Source: Alistipes sp. (GTDB taxonomy: Bacteria; Bacteroidota; Bacteroidia; Bacteroidales; Rikenellaceae). From it: a stretch of 32,163 bases of DNA. The notes beneath the pieces are model-generated. The model worked only from the letters and a program-made list of their open reading frames with translations. It did not search any database and had not been told where the DNA came from. The position numbers were made by a program, and so were the translations under genes. Location: NCBI GenBank assembly GCA_021202985.1, contig JAJQCA010000076.1, positions 57,479 through 89,641 on the forward strand. Direction: 5' to 3'. Position 1 is the stretch's first letter. Each line of letters starts with the position of its first letter. Positions 6,447 through 13,663 of this stretch are shown here, piece after piece.

Positions 6447-7686
6447 ATGACCAGTTACCGATTTCATTACCATCCCCCTGTATCCGGAACAGCGGCAACC
6501 GGCGGATTGTTTATCCGGATTATCCATGCGCGGAAGTACCGCGATATAAAACGTAATTATCCCGTCAGGCCCGGAGATTGGGACAACTCCGCCCGCCGGC
6601 TCCTTCTGCCGGACACCGCAAGCGGCGGACGCGGTGAACAGCTCCGGCAGATAGATGCCTCGATGCGGGCAGACCTCTCGCGGTTGGAAAGCATCGTGAA
6701 AACCCTTTCCGAAGCCGGCCCATATACTGTCGGGGACATCACCCGGGCTTTTCATGAAACAGGAAACGGCGATACCGTACTTTCATTTGCCCGGGAAGTT
6801 GCCAACCAGCTGGAGCAGGAAGGCCGGGAAAGAACCGCACGGGCCTACCGCTCGGCCGCCCGAAGTCTCATAAGATTCAACGGCGGAAGGGATTTGCCGC
6901 TCGGGGATATCTGCGAATTAAAACTTCGCTCCTACGAACGCTGGTTACTCGACAAGGGCCTTCAGATGAATACCGTGTCCTTCTACATGCGCAATCTCAG
7001 AGCGCTTTATTACCGTGCTGCGGCTGCGAAATTGATCACTCCCGCAGAAAATAAACCGTTCAAAAGTGTTTACACAGGGGTTTATGAAACCCGCCGCCGT
7101 TCGCTCAACAGGCAGGATATAAACGCATTGGCCGAACTGGAAAGAAAACTTCCGGCAGGGTCCAAAAGTCTTCGAAACGCCCTGTTTTATTTTATGTTCG
7201 CATACCATGCCCGGGGAATGTCGTTTATCGATTTGGCCTATCTTAAAAAATCCGATATAAGGGACGGTACGATAATCTATAAAAGGAAAAAAACCGGATC
7301 TTACCTCGAGGTCAAGATAACCCGGCCGATGAAAAAGATAATCGGCCGATTCCGAGCCGTGACCAAGGTTTCCCCCCTATGTTTTCCCTATAATCTCCCC
7401 GTCCGCCGCCGACCACCGCCGGCGTTACGAATCGGCACTGAACCGCCAGAACAAGCTCCTGAAGGTACTGGCCGAACTGGCGGGCATCGACAAGAATATC
7501 TCCACACACGTTGCCCGTCACACATGGGCCACACTGGCTAAGCGGATGGGTTACAATATCTCCCTGATAAGCGAGGGGCTGGGCCACCACGACATTAAAG
7601 TTACGTCTATCTACCTTGCATCGTTCGAGCGCTCTGCACTCGACGAGATAAGCACGGCGATGTCCCGGGCCGTCCGGGCCGCATAA
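6447..7686 (+). pseudogene. tyrosine site-specific recombinase, out of frame at a C6 tract
   Basis: The reading frame from 6447 encodes an arm-binding domain, a SAM-like core-binding domain (about residues 110-210) and the first half of the catalytic domain, with Arg in FAYHARGMSFIDL and Lys in YKRKKTGSYLEV. At 7372-7377 a run of six C shifts the frame. Removing one C restores SPYVFPI and continues through STHVARHTWATLA (HxxR box), SEGLGHHDIKVTSIYLASF (catalytic Tyr) to a stop at 7684-7686, giving about 412 aa, the normal length for Bacteroidetes integrases that flip promoters. As written, translation instead ends at 7541 without HxxR or Tyr. It is immediately followed by the inverted-repeat-bounded segment, its presumed substrate. 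It is either broken, a sequencing error, or switched by slippage at C6. Confidence 0.88.
7372..7377 (+). repeat. C6 homopolymer at the recombinase frameshift
   Basis: Six consecutive C (GTT then TCCCCCCTATG). Five would keep the recombinase in frame; six put the HxxR and Tyr boxes out of frame. Confidence 0.9.
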
Positions 7687-7713
7687 AAAAACCGTCACTG
7701 TGCAAGTGACGGT
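7684..7713 (-). terminator. intrinsic terminator formed by the left inverted repeat (minus strand)
   Basis: A 9-bp stem (ACCGTCACT 7691-7699 with AGTGACGGT 7705-7713) and 5-nt loop is followed on the minus strand by TTTTTT (7690-7685). It would stop leftward transcription from the promoter at 7742-7749 before it enters the recombinase gene as antisense. On the plus strand there is no T-run, so it is not a good terminator for the recombinase. Confidence 0.75.
7689..7710. repeat. left inverted repeat of invertible element (IRL)
   Basis: GTCACTGTGCAAGTGAC (7694-7710) is the exact reverse complement of 7992-8008; the match extends outward to 22 bp with one mismatch (AAAC then C or T). Each repeat is itself two 6-bp palindromic arms (GTCACT/AGTGAC) around an asymmetric 5-bp centre (GTGCA/TGCAC), the form of a tyrosine-recombinase crossover site. 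Confidence 0.93.
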
Positions 7714-7991
7714 CAGGAAACATTTGGTTCTGATTATGTGACAAAGGTAAAATAATTTTTCTTTTATAGATACATCTTTTCAAAAATTTAATTTTATACT
7801 AACCCCGTTTACCCAAGACAATTACCTTCCCGTTTAAGGAAATACTACCCCATTCTTAACCGTGCGGCCGAAAAAAATCCCACCACGGCGGGCGTATACC
7901 GTGTTTGCTCTTTGTTTGGTGCTGGTTTTCTCCGGCGATCGCCTTTAAAACTGGTTTATAAAACTTTATCCCCTTCATTGCCCCGCGCTAT
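7711..7991. other. 281-bp candidate invertible promoter segment
   Basis: The segment is bounded by the two inverted repeats, carries no ORF of note, is A/T-rich on its left side, and has one consensus promoter element (TACCTTTG, minus strand, 7742-7749) near its left end. No TAnnTTTG on the plus strand points at the fimbrial genes. After inversion that element would lie at about 7953-7960 on the plus strand, some 80 bp before the ATG at 8038. The orientation read here is therefore predicted to be OFF for the fimbrial operon. Confidence 0.85.
7742..7749 (-). promoter_or_regulatory. -7 element (TACCTTTG) inside the invertible segment, pointing left
   Basis: The minus strand reads TACCTTTG, an exact TAnnTTTG match, 31 bp inside the left repeat. 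The upstream side (7750-7800) is strongly A/T-rich. No TTTG -33 box is found at 19-21 bp. Confidence 0.7.
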
Positions 7992-8013
7992 GTCACTTGC
8001 ACAGTGACAGTTT
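7992..8013. repeat. right inverted repeat of invertible element (IRR)
   Basis: GTCACTTGCACAGTGAC (7992-8008) is the exact reverse complement of the left repeat, with outward extension to 8013. It too can form a hairpin, but rightward it is followed by AGTTTCAAAACA with no T-run, so it should not stop transcription toward the fimbrial genes. Confidence 0.93.
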
Positions 8014-8037
8014 CAAAACATTGACAGCTCAGGCAAA

Positions 8038-8409
8038 ATGAAAGGCAGGGATAAAATACTATTCAGCGAGCGCTTCGAGGAAGTCTTCCGGCTACTCGGA
8101 ACGTTTAGCTATATGTATGCCTTAAAAGAAGGTTCGGGAATATGCCTCGAGGCTTTAGTTACCCATCACCATTCTTGTAAAGATATTCCCTCACTGATAA
8201 ACCTGCTCGAAAAAAGCGGGATCGTTTACCGTCGAAACGGCCTCTTACATTTAAATGTCCGGCGTTTTTATTCAATGACCGTTTTGGACTTATTGTTACT
8301 TACCGATCCCTGGCTCGACCGCGGCGCTCCGCCGGGCAATTCCGGTGACCTGGAGCAATTGTTCGATTTCTGCCGGTCGGAGCCGTTAAGCCTCTCATTT
8401 ATCGTATAA
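8038..8409 (+). CDS. small protein, possible winged-helix regulator, first gene after the switch
   Basis: This 123-aa protein is not assigned to a family with confidence. The pattern FSYMYALKEGSG...LVTHHHSCKDIPSLINLLEKSGIVYRRNGLLHLN looks like a winged-helix DNA-binding domain of the Rrf2/MarR-like type: two helices, a recognition helix in IPSLINLLEKSG, then a beta-hairpin wing. The C-terminal 40 residues are acidic and leucine-rich. There is no signal peptide, so it is cytosolic. It starts 25 bp past the right inverted repeat and would be the first gene expressed in the ON orientation, which suits a regulator of the fimbrial operon or the switch. The coding sequence is more A/T-rich than that of the fimbrial genes. 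Confidence 0.6.
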   Translation: MKGRDKILFSERFEEVFRLLGTFSYMYALKEGSGICLEALVTHHHSCKDIPSLINLLEKSGIVYRRNGLLHLNVRRFYSMTVLDLLLLTDPWLDRGAPPGNSGDLEQLFDFCRSEPLSLSFIV

Positions 8410-8449
8410 CTATTGAAGAGCTTAAACTACCCCATAATTATTATATAAT

Positions 8450-8581
8450 ATGAATAACTATTTATCGTCACCCGTACTACCCCGTATCGTAATAAATGAT
8501 CCCGGCCCTTTACCGACAGGCGCCGGCCGTATGCGTATTATCTCCAAAGACGACAAATTCCGGGAACCTTTTACCGGTTAA
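8450..8581 (+). CDS. 43-aa hypothetical protein between regulator and fimbrillin
   Basis: An uninterrupted ORF, MNNYLSSPVLPRIVINDPGP continuing to KFREPFTG, fills most of the 222-bp gap between the putative regulator and the fimbrillin gene. It has proline- and glycine-rich sequence, no signal peptide and no recognised domain. The start is preceded by A/T-rich sequence without a clear Shine-Dalgarno, as is usual in this group. It may be a real small peptide of the switched operon or chance. Confidence 0.4.
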   Translation: MNNYLSSPVLPRIVINDPGPLPTGAGRMRIISKDDKFREPFTG

Positions 8582-8631
8582 TATATAAATAGACCTACCA
8601 ACCAATTATCCATTTTAAACCAATTTAAATT

Positions 8632-9903
8632 ATGAAAGTCAAATTACTCGCAGTTGCCGCCCTTGCGGCCATGGCCCTTGCAGCATGCTCGAAAGACAAT
8701 GAGAAAGGGGGCCAGACGACCAATCCCGAAGAGGGTATCTTCATCCAGTTCACCGGACTTAACGAACCCAACAGCCGTACCCTTACCGATCCGGTTGCGG
8801 ACAATACCCCCGTAACACTCGATAAAGGTTACCTCGTTTTCGGCGACGTTGTATCCGACAAGGTTACCCATGTCGTGGCCATCGGTACGAGTACACCTAC
8901 CGATCCGGCCGTGACGGTGAACGCCCTCGAGAACGGTATGGTATTCTCCGGAATTGAAGCGACCCACGTTTATGTTATCGGCAACCTCAACGGTGTTACC
9001 GTTCAGATCGGTGACAACCTTGCGTCCCTTCTTGCAAATACGGTGGACGTTCTCGACCAGACGGATGTGACGGGCGGCCTCTCCACGGCAACCCTGTTCG
9101 GCCTCGGGCAGATCGATCCGGCCACCAACTCAGCCGCTGTCGCCGCCGGCGCGACCAAACAGGCTATTTTCAGCGTACGCCCGGTTGCAGCCCGCCTCGA
9201 GCTGAGCAAGATAAGCGCAAGTGCCGGTACGGACGGTAATGTAATTAGTTACAAACTTTCCGGTATCTACATCAACAACTTCTATCTCGAACTGGGTATC
9301 AATGGTTCCATCGTCGATGCCAACCCGTATCCGGCCGGAAAGCACGTAGATTTCCAGGACGACCACACTCGTTATCTTCCCTCGGGCGGCGGTTACCTTT
9401 CCGCATGGAATGGAAAACTTTTCGACGGTCTTGCCGTAAGCTCCGATACGAATCTCGAAATACTTTCCGAAGACGTCGATCCGGGTAAGGTATGGGCATA
9501 TAACGTACTGGCGCCTTACGGAAACGGCAACTCGAAGGCGGCGGTTCCCCACATCGTCCTCCATTTCACCGAAATGACTCTCGATTACGACCCCACACCG
9601 GCTCAGGACGGTTCCACGGAAACGAGCACCCCTGGTGAATACCTGTTCTACAACAGCGAGACCAATACCGACGGTGAATGTTACCTGACCATCACAAGGT
9701 ATATCCAGGATCTGGGACAGGCAAATGAAGCCGACCTGGCTATCGACGCCGGTTTCATCTACAAAATCACCGACGTGCCGTTCACTCCGGACGACCTGGG
9801 CGAACTTCCCGAAACCGATCCCGAAATCAAAGACGGATTCAAGGTTTACGTACAGGTTACCTTCGTACCCTGGCAGGCTAAAAATGTAACCGGCGGATGG
9901 TAG
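8632..9903 (+). CDS. FimA/Mfa1-like major fimbrillin (type V pilus shaft subunit)
   Basis: This 423-aa lipoprotein precursor has signal MKVKLLAVAALAAMALAAC with Cys19, and a two-lobe beta-rich body with VRPVAARLELSKI in mid-protein, typical of FimA/Mfa1 fimbrillins. It ends VYVQVTFVPWQAKNVTGGW, the C-terminal strand region used in subunit assembly. In Porphyromonas, lipoprotein subunits reach the outer membrane, an Arg-specific protease cuts in the N-terminal strand, and donor-strand exchange builds the shaft. Arg49 in NSRTLTD is a candidate cleavage site here. It is first of four consecutive fimbrial genes, 39 bp before the FimB-like anchor gene. No own TAnnTTTG promoter is visible upstream, so expression may depend on the invertible promoter. 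Confidence 0.88.
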   Translation: MKVKLLAVAALAAMALAACSKDNEKGGQTTNPEEGIFIQFTGLNEPNSRTLTDPVADNTPVTLDKGYLVFGDVVSDKVTHVVAIGTSTPTDPAVTVNALENGMVFSGIEATHVYVIGNLNGVTVQIGDNLASLLANTVDVLDQTDVTGGLSTATLFGLGQIDPATNSAAVAAGATKQAIFSVRPVAARLELSKISASAGTDGNVISYKLSGIYINNFYLELGINGSIVDANPYPAGKHVDFQDDHTRYLPSGGGYLSAWNGKLFDGLAVSSDTNLEILSEDVDPGKVWAYNVLAPYGNGNSKAAVPHIVLHFTEMTLDYDPTPAQDGSTETSTPGEYLFYNSETNTDGECYLTITRYIQDLGQANEADLAIDAGFIYKITDVPFTPDDLGELPETDPEIKDGFKVYVQVTFVPWQAKNVTGGW

Positions 9904-9942
9904 GCCGTACATTATGACCGGATATAAATAAATCTAAATAAA

Positions 9943-10938
9943 ATGGAGATGAAAGATGCGATCGACATACGGCAAAACACGATACCGGAGGGCAAACCGT
10001 CCGTTAGCGGCGCCATAGGCCGGTCGCTTCTTTCATTTTCTTTTAAATTTCTCCTTACAACAATATGCATTGGGGCGCTCGCCTCATGTATAAAGGACGA
10101 CCGAAGCGACTGTGTCGAAGAAACTACTCTTACCGTTCTGTTCGAGTACCTGCTGCCCGACAGCACAGAGCGCTTCCAGCGCTATATAGATAATGTGGAC
10201 CTTTATATTTTCGACGCCCATAAAAACCTTTATGACATAATCCCGGTAGAAAAAAGCTCGCTGATGGCTTTCCGAGGAATTACTACCGCTGTCGAGCCGG
10301 GCGACTATTACCTTGTAGCCTGGGGCAATACCCTATATGCTTCGTCAGGATACACGGGTGAATCTTACCCCGAGATGGCACTCAGCCACAACCCGGCCGC
10401 GGCGACAACCGGCCCTTTGTATTACGCTCCCGACCTTCGGTCGATCCGGGAAGGTGATGCCGACGATCCATACCGTATTACGGTAATTCAAAATGAAAAT
10501 AACGTCCATACGCTTCCGTTTATGGGCGCCCATCATACAGTAGAAATTTACGTGAAAGGGATAGCCGAGGTTGATGTCCCGGATGCCGAGCTTAGCGGAA
10601 TGGCCGCGGGTTACGACTATTCGCTCGGCCTTCTTGCTTCGCAGACTATACGGTTCACTTCCCGTACCGAACCGATAGAAGTTGAGGGTGAACCCGTATT
10701 TTTCGCCTCATTCTGCGTACCGCACCTCGATGACCGCCTGCCGGTAACGGCCGCTGTGGTTACCGGTGATAATATAAGCGGCTCCGTTGTTGTCCAGCAA
10801 TATATCGAAGAACAGGAGATAGAGGTAACGGACGGCAACCCGACGATCATACCGATACTTTTCGAATACAAAGACGGAACATTTGTCCGGGTAAGTTTTC
10901 CCGGGTGGATGCAAAACGACGTAACGGGCGGATTTTAA
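9943..10938 (+). CDS. FimB/Mfa2-family fimbrial anchor lipoprotein
   Basis: This 331-aa protein belongs to the Mfa2/FimB family (PF08842 type): after the signal it reads CIKDDRSDCVEETTLTVLFEYL, the classic start of these anchors, followed by VDLYIFDAHKN and EPGDYYLVAWGN. Such proteins cap and anchor the pilus in the outer membrane and limit its length. The predicted lipidated Cys is at residue 49, preceded by SFSFKFLLTTICIGALAS. The 25 polar residues in front of the hydrophobic stretch are unusually long, so translation may really start at a non-ATG codon further down. The C-terminus SFPGWMQNDVTGGF mirrors that of the fimbrillin (VTGGW). It is 3 bp from the next gene. Confidence 0.88.
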   Translation: MEMKDAIDIRQNTIPEGKPSVSGAIGRSLLSFSFKFLLTTICIGALASCIKDDRSDCVEETTLTVLFEYLLPDSTERFQRYIDNVDLYIFDAHKNLYDIIPVEKSSLMAFRGITTAVEPGDYYLVAWGNTLYASSGYTGESYPEMALSHNPAAATTGPLYYAPDLRSIREGDADDPYRITVIQNENNVHTLPFMGAHHTVEIYVKGIAEVDVPDAELSGMAAGYDYSLGLLASQTIRFTSRTEPIEVEGEPVFFASFCVPHLDDRLPVTAAVVTGDNISGSVVVQQYIEEQEIEVTDGNPTIIPILFEYKDGTFVRVSFPGWMQNDVTGGF

Positions 10939-10941
10939 CCG

Positions 10942-13629
10942 ATGACCGGAAAAAGGATGATAATATACCGTTCCATATTTACCGTTCTGGCGGCAGCCCT
11001 CCTGCTCTGTTCGTGCATGAAGGAGAAGGCGGAAGCGGATCAGCCTGGCGGCGGCCCGACACTGCTGACCTTTACCCTGAAGGTTCCGGGGGGCACGCGG
11101 GCCCTCGATCCCGCGAGCCATGAGGTGGAAGTGGGAGATATAACGGTACTGCTGTGTGATCCCCTCGGCGGAGGGTTTATAGCAGCCTATCCCGGCCAAA
11201 ACATAGCCGCAGATTTCTCTTCTTTCCAGGTAGTCCTGCCTGACGGTACTTACGATATGGTATTGCTCGCCAACTGTAAACGGTACATCGAAAATCTATA
11301 CCCTGCCGGCATTCCCGCGGGAACGTCCCGCCAAGACCTTGTGTCGTCACTAACCGTCGACCTTCCAGGCAAATGGGTAGCCGACGCCTCGTCGGCGGCT
11401 TACAGGCCGATACCCATGTTCGCCGAAAAGGCAAATATAACCATTGCCGACCAAAACAGCCTGGCGGACGAGGTTTTCCAGCTCACGAGAATGCTTGCCA
11501 AAATAAACCTCACGCTGTCCGCGGAAGCCGCGGCGAATTTCCAGCTCGAGGCCATCCACGTTTACCACCGGAACACCAAGGGCCAGATAATACCGTCGCC
11601 GGCCAATCTGGGCACGGCAACCGACTTACAGGGCGAAACATATCCTTTGGTTACGGCCCCGAGCATTCCGGTAGGAACGGGAGTGGACCAGAAAAGCGGC
11701 CTTGTATACAAACGTTCGGATGGGGAAATCGACGCCGGCGGTAAATGCGAGGAAGAAATATATATTTTCGAGGCCCTGAAGGGCGTGCCGGGCAACCATC
11801 CGCAATACTTCTGCCTTATACTCGAAGGTAAGTATCTCCCAACGGGTACCACCGGCTTCTACCGGCTCGATTTTATCGAATCGGGTACCGGACAGTATCT
11901 GGACATCCTGCGCAACCACCGTTACGACGTTGTTATCGAACATGTTCTTTCCTCCGGCCAGATTGACGAGGAGGACGCTTACCACTCCGTTACGGCCGAT
12001 CTTGCGGCGAGTGTAACTCCATGGGACCTTTACAGCTATGATATATTTCTCGGGGACATTACCCTGAACGTTTCACAAACCGAAGTGGATGTGAACGAGT
12101 ACACCATGGCACGCGTTTGGTTCACCTCCAACTATCCGAACGTAAGGATAGAGCAATTCGCGGCGGACGGTTCGACCGACCTGGAAAAGATATTTCCCGG
12201 CGTCACCGAAGCCGCTTCCTTAAAATACAACTTCGATTACACCTACGACGAGGCGAACCGCCGCGGCTCCGGTTATTTCGACCTGTCGACCGACCGGTTC
12301 AGTCCCGCGGGGCTTTCGGCCGGAACCTACCGGTACGAACTCCTGCTGAACGCGGGCGGTGTGAAGCGGGTGGTGACCGTGAATGTAACCATCTCACCGG
12401 ACGAACTCCCGGACAGGAAATACATCGGTGCATTCTGGCGGAACGACCAGACTGGCGAACGCCTGATAAGCATGCCCGGTTACAGCAATTGGTCTGCGCA
12501 GGTTACGGAAGGAGCCGATTGGATAAGGCTGCAAAAGGGTAAAAGCATCGATCCGGCCGTATGGTCTGACGGTATACCCTCCGACGCGGAAAATTACCAA
12601 CTGACAAACGGCACCACATTTATAGAAGGTGATTTCGAAAACGACAATACTACCGCAGCCTGTTTCCGTATCGGCCTGACAGGCACCCACTCGGGAGCAC
12701 CCCGTTACGGCAAGGTCACCTTCACCGATAAAACGACCGGTACGTCCCATATTATATTTATCCGCCAGGGTGAGGAGGCGGATTACATATTAAGGGCGGA
12801 AGACCGTGTCGGATGGATGACTGCACGCAACAATGTAAGGCGGTTCCCGCCCTACAATATCACCTCCAGGGAGTGGAAGGCGGGGTGGAAAAGCGGGGGA
12901 AACAGCCTGTCGGATCATTCACTGGTAAGGACCTATGGCGGAGTTTTCACCGACTACCCGACGCAGGCCGGAAGCTATTTCCAGTTTTCAGGCTCGGCCG
13001 ACGGCGATGTTTGGGGTTATCACCCGGCCAATCCGGCAGCCGGAAACAATATAACAGGATTTATATCTACCTATCCATCCACGGCAAGTTTCTGGACACA
13101 AATCCGGTCGGTTCATGAAGTTTGCCCTTTGGGATACAGGCGCCCCAATGCCGGTGTAACTTCGGGTTACAGTCCCGTATCTCAGTTTCTAACTGCCGAA
13201 TTGGGGCAGTCGTTTTTTCACGACCATCTTAGTAACGTGGACCAGTTTGAAGACGACTACTGCACTTGGGGATTTTACGCCGATGGCTTTTTCGACCGCA
13301 GGCGGCTCGTGGATGTCGGCGACGGAACGGATCCTTTCTACGGGGTGTATGACACGGGAGCCGAATACAACATTGCCTATGAGGGAATGCTGCTATGGAG
13401 TCCCTTTACCGGCGCTTCTTTATTTTTCCCCGCGGGAGGCTACAGAAGTGACACCGGAGCGCTGTTGTCAGCGGGGAGCGAGGTAACTTACTGGTCGAAT
13501 ACGATAAATACCGGCATCTATCCGTATTTCTTTTACGGGGTACCCTCAAAAGGTATAGCAATAAACATAGCAACTCCCCTGATGTCGAGGCTGTACGCGA
13601 CTCCTATCCGGTGTATAGCAGAGCCGTAA
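10942..13629 (+). CDS. large fimbrial accessory/tip lipoprotein with C-terminal FISUMP-type domain
   Basis: This 895-aa lipoprotein has signal MTGKRMIIYRSIFTVLAAALLLCSC with Cys25. Residues about 35-360 resemble a fimbrillin-like module (TLKVPGGTRALDP; ITVLLCDPLGGGF; FQLTRMLAKINLTLSAEA; ILRNHRYDVVIEHVLS). About 370-480 and 490-620 are beta-sandwich segments; the second (YSNWSAQVTEGADWIRLQKG) is BACON-like. The C-terminal 250 residues have VCPLGYRRPNAG and end YATPIRCIAEP, the FISUMP pattern seen on many Bacteroidetes surface proteins. Its position after the FimB-like gene matches the tip-complex genes (fimC-E, mfa3-5) of Porphyromonas. A role at the pilus tip, possibly as an adhesin, is inferred. 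Confidence 0.8.
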   Translation: MTGKRMIIYRSIFTVLAAALLLCSCMKEKAEADQPGGGPTLLTFTLKVPGGTRALDPASHEVEVGDITVLLCDPLGGGFIAAYPGQNIAADFSSFQVVLPDGTYDMVLLANCKRYIENLYPAGIPAGTSRQDLVSSLTVDLPGKWVADASSAAYRPIPMFAEKANITIADQNSLADEVFQLTRMLAKINLTLSAEAAANFQLEAIHVYHRNTKGQIIPSPANLGTATDLQGETYPLVTAPSIPVGTGVDQKSGLVYKRSDGEIDAGGKCEEEIYIFEALKGVPGNHPQYFCLILEGKYLPTGTTGFYRLDFIESGTGQYLDILRNHRYDVVIEHVLSSGQIDEEDAYHSVTADLAASVTPWDLYSYDIFLGDITLNVSQTEVDVNEYTMARVWFTSNYPNVRIEQFAADGSTDLEKIFPGVTEAASLKYNFDYTYDEANRRGSGYFDLSTDRFSPAGLSAGTYRYELLLNAGGVKRVVTVNVTISPDELPDRKYIGAFWRNDQTGERLISMPGYSNWSAQVTEGADWIRLQKGKSIDPAVWSDGIPSDAENYQLTNGTTFIEGDFENDNTTAACFRIGLTGTHSGAPRYGKVTFTDKTTGTSHIIFIRQGEEADYILRAEDRVGWMTARNNVRRFPPYNITSREWKAGWKSGGNSLSDHSLVRTYGGVFTDYPTQAGSYFQFSGSADGDVWGYHPANPAAGNNITGFISTYPSTASFWTQIRSVHEVCPLGYRRPNAGVTSGYSPVSQFLTAELGQSFFHDHLSNVDQFEDDYCTWGFYADGFFDRRRLVDVGDGTDPFYGVYDTGAEYNIAYEGMLLWSPFTGASLFFPAGGYRSDTGALLSAGSEVTYWSNTINTGIYPYFFYGVPSKGIAINIATPLMSRLYATPIRCIAEP

Positions 13630-13663
13630 TAAACGTATTCACCGGCAGAAAAGAAGAAGATAT

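Noticed and set aside
7711-7991. integrated cassette or insertion sequence between the inverted repeats
   Set aside because: The interior has no transposase or other ORF and no target-site duplication; a promoter plus adjacent tyrosine recombinase fits an invertible segment better.
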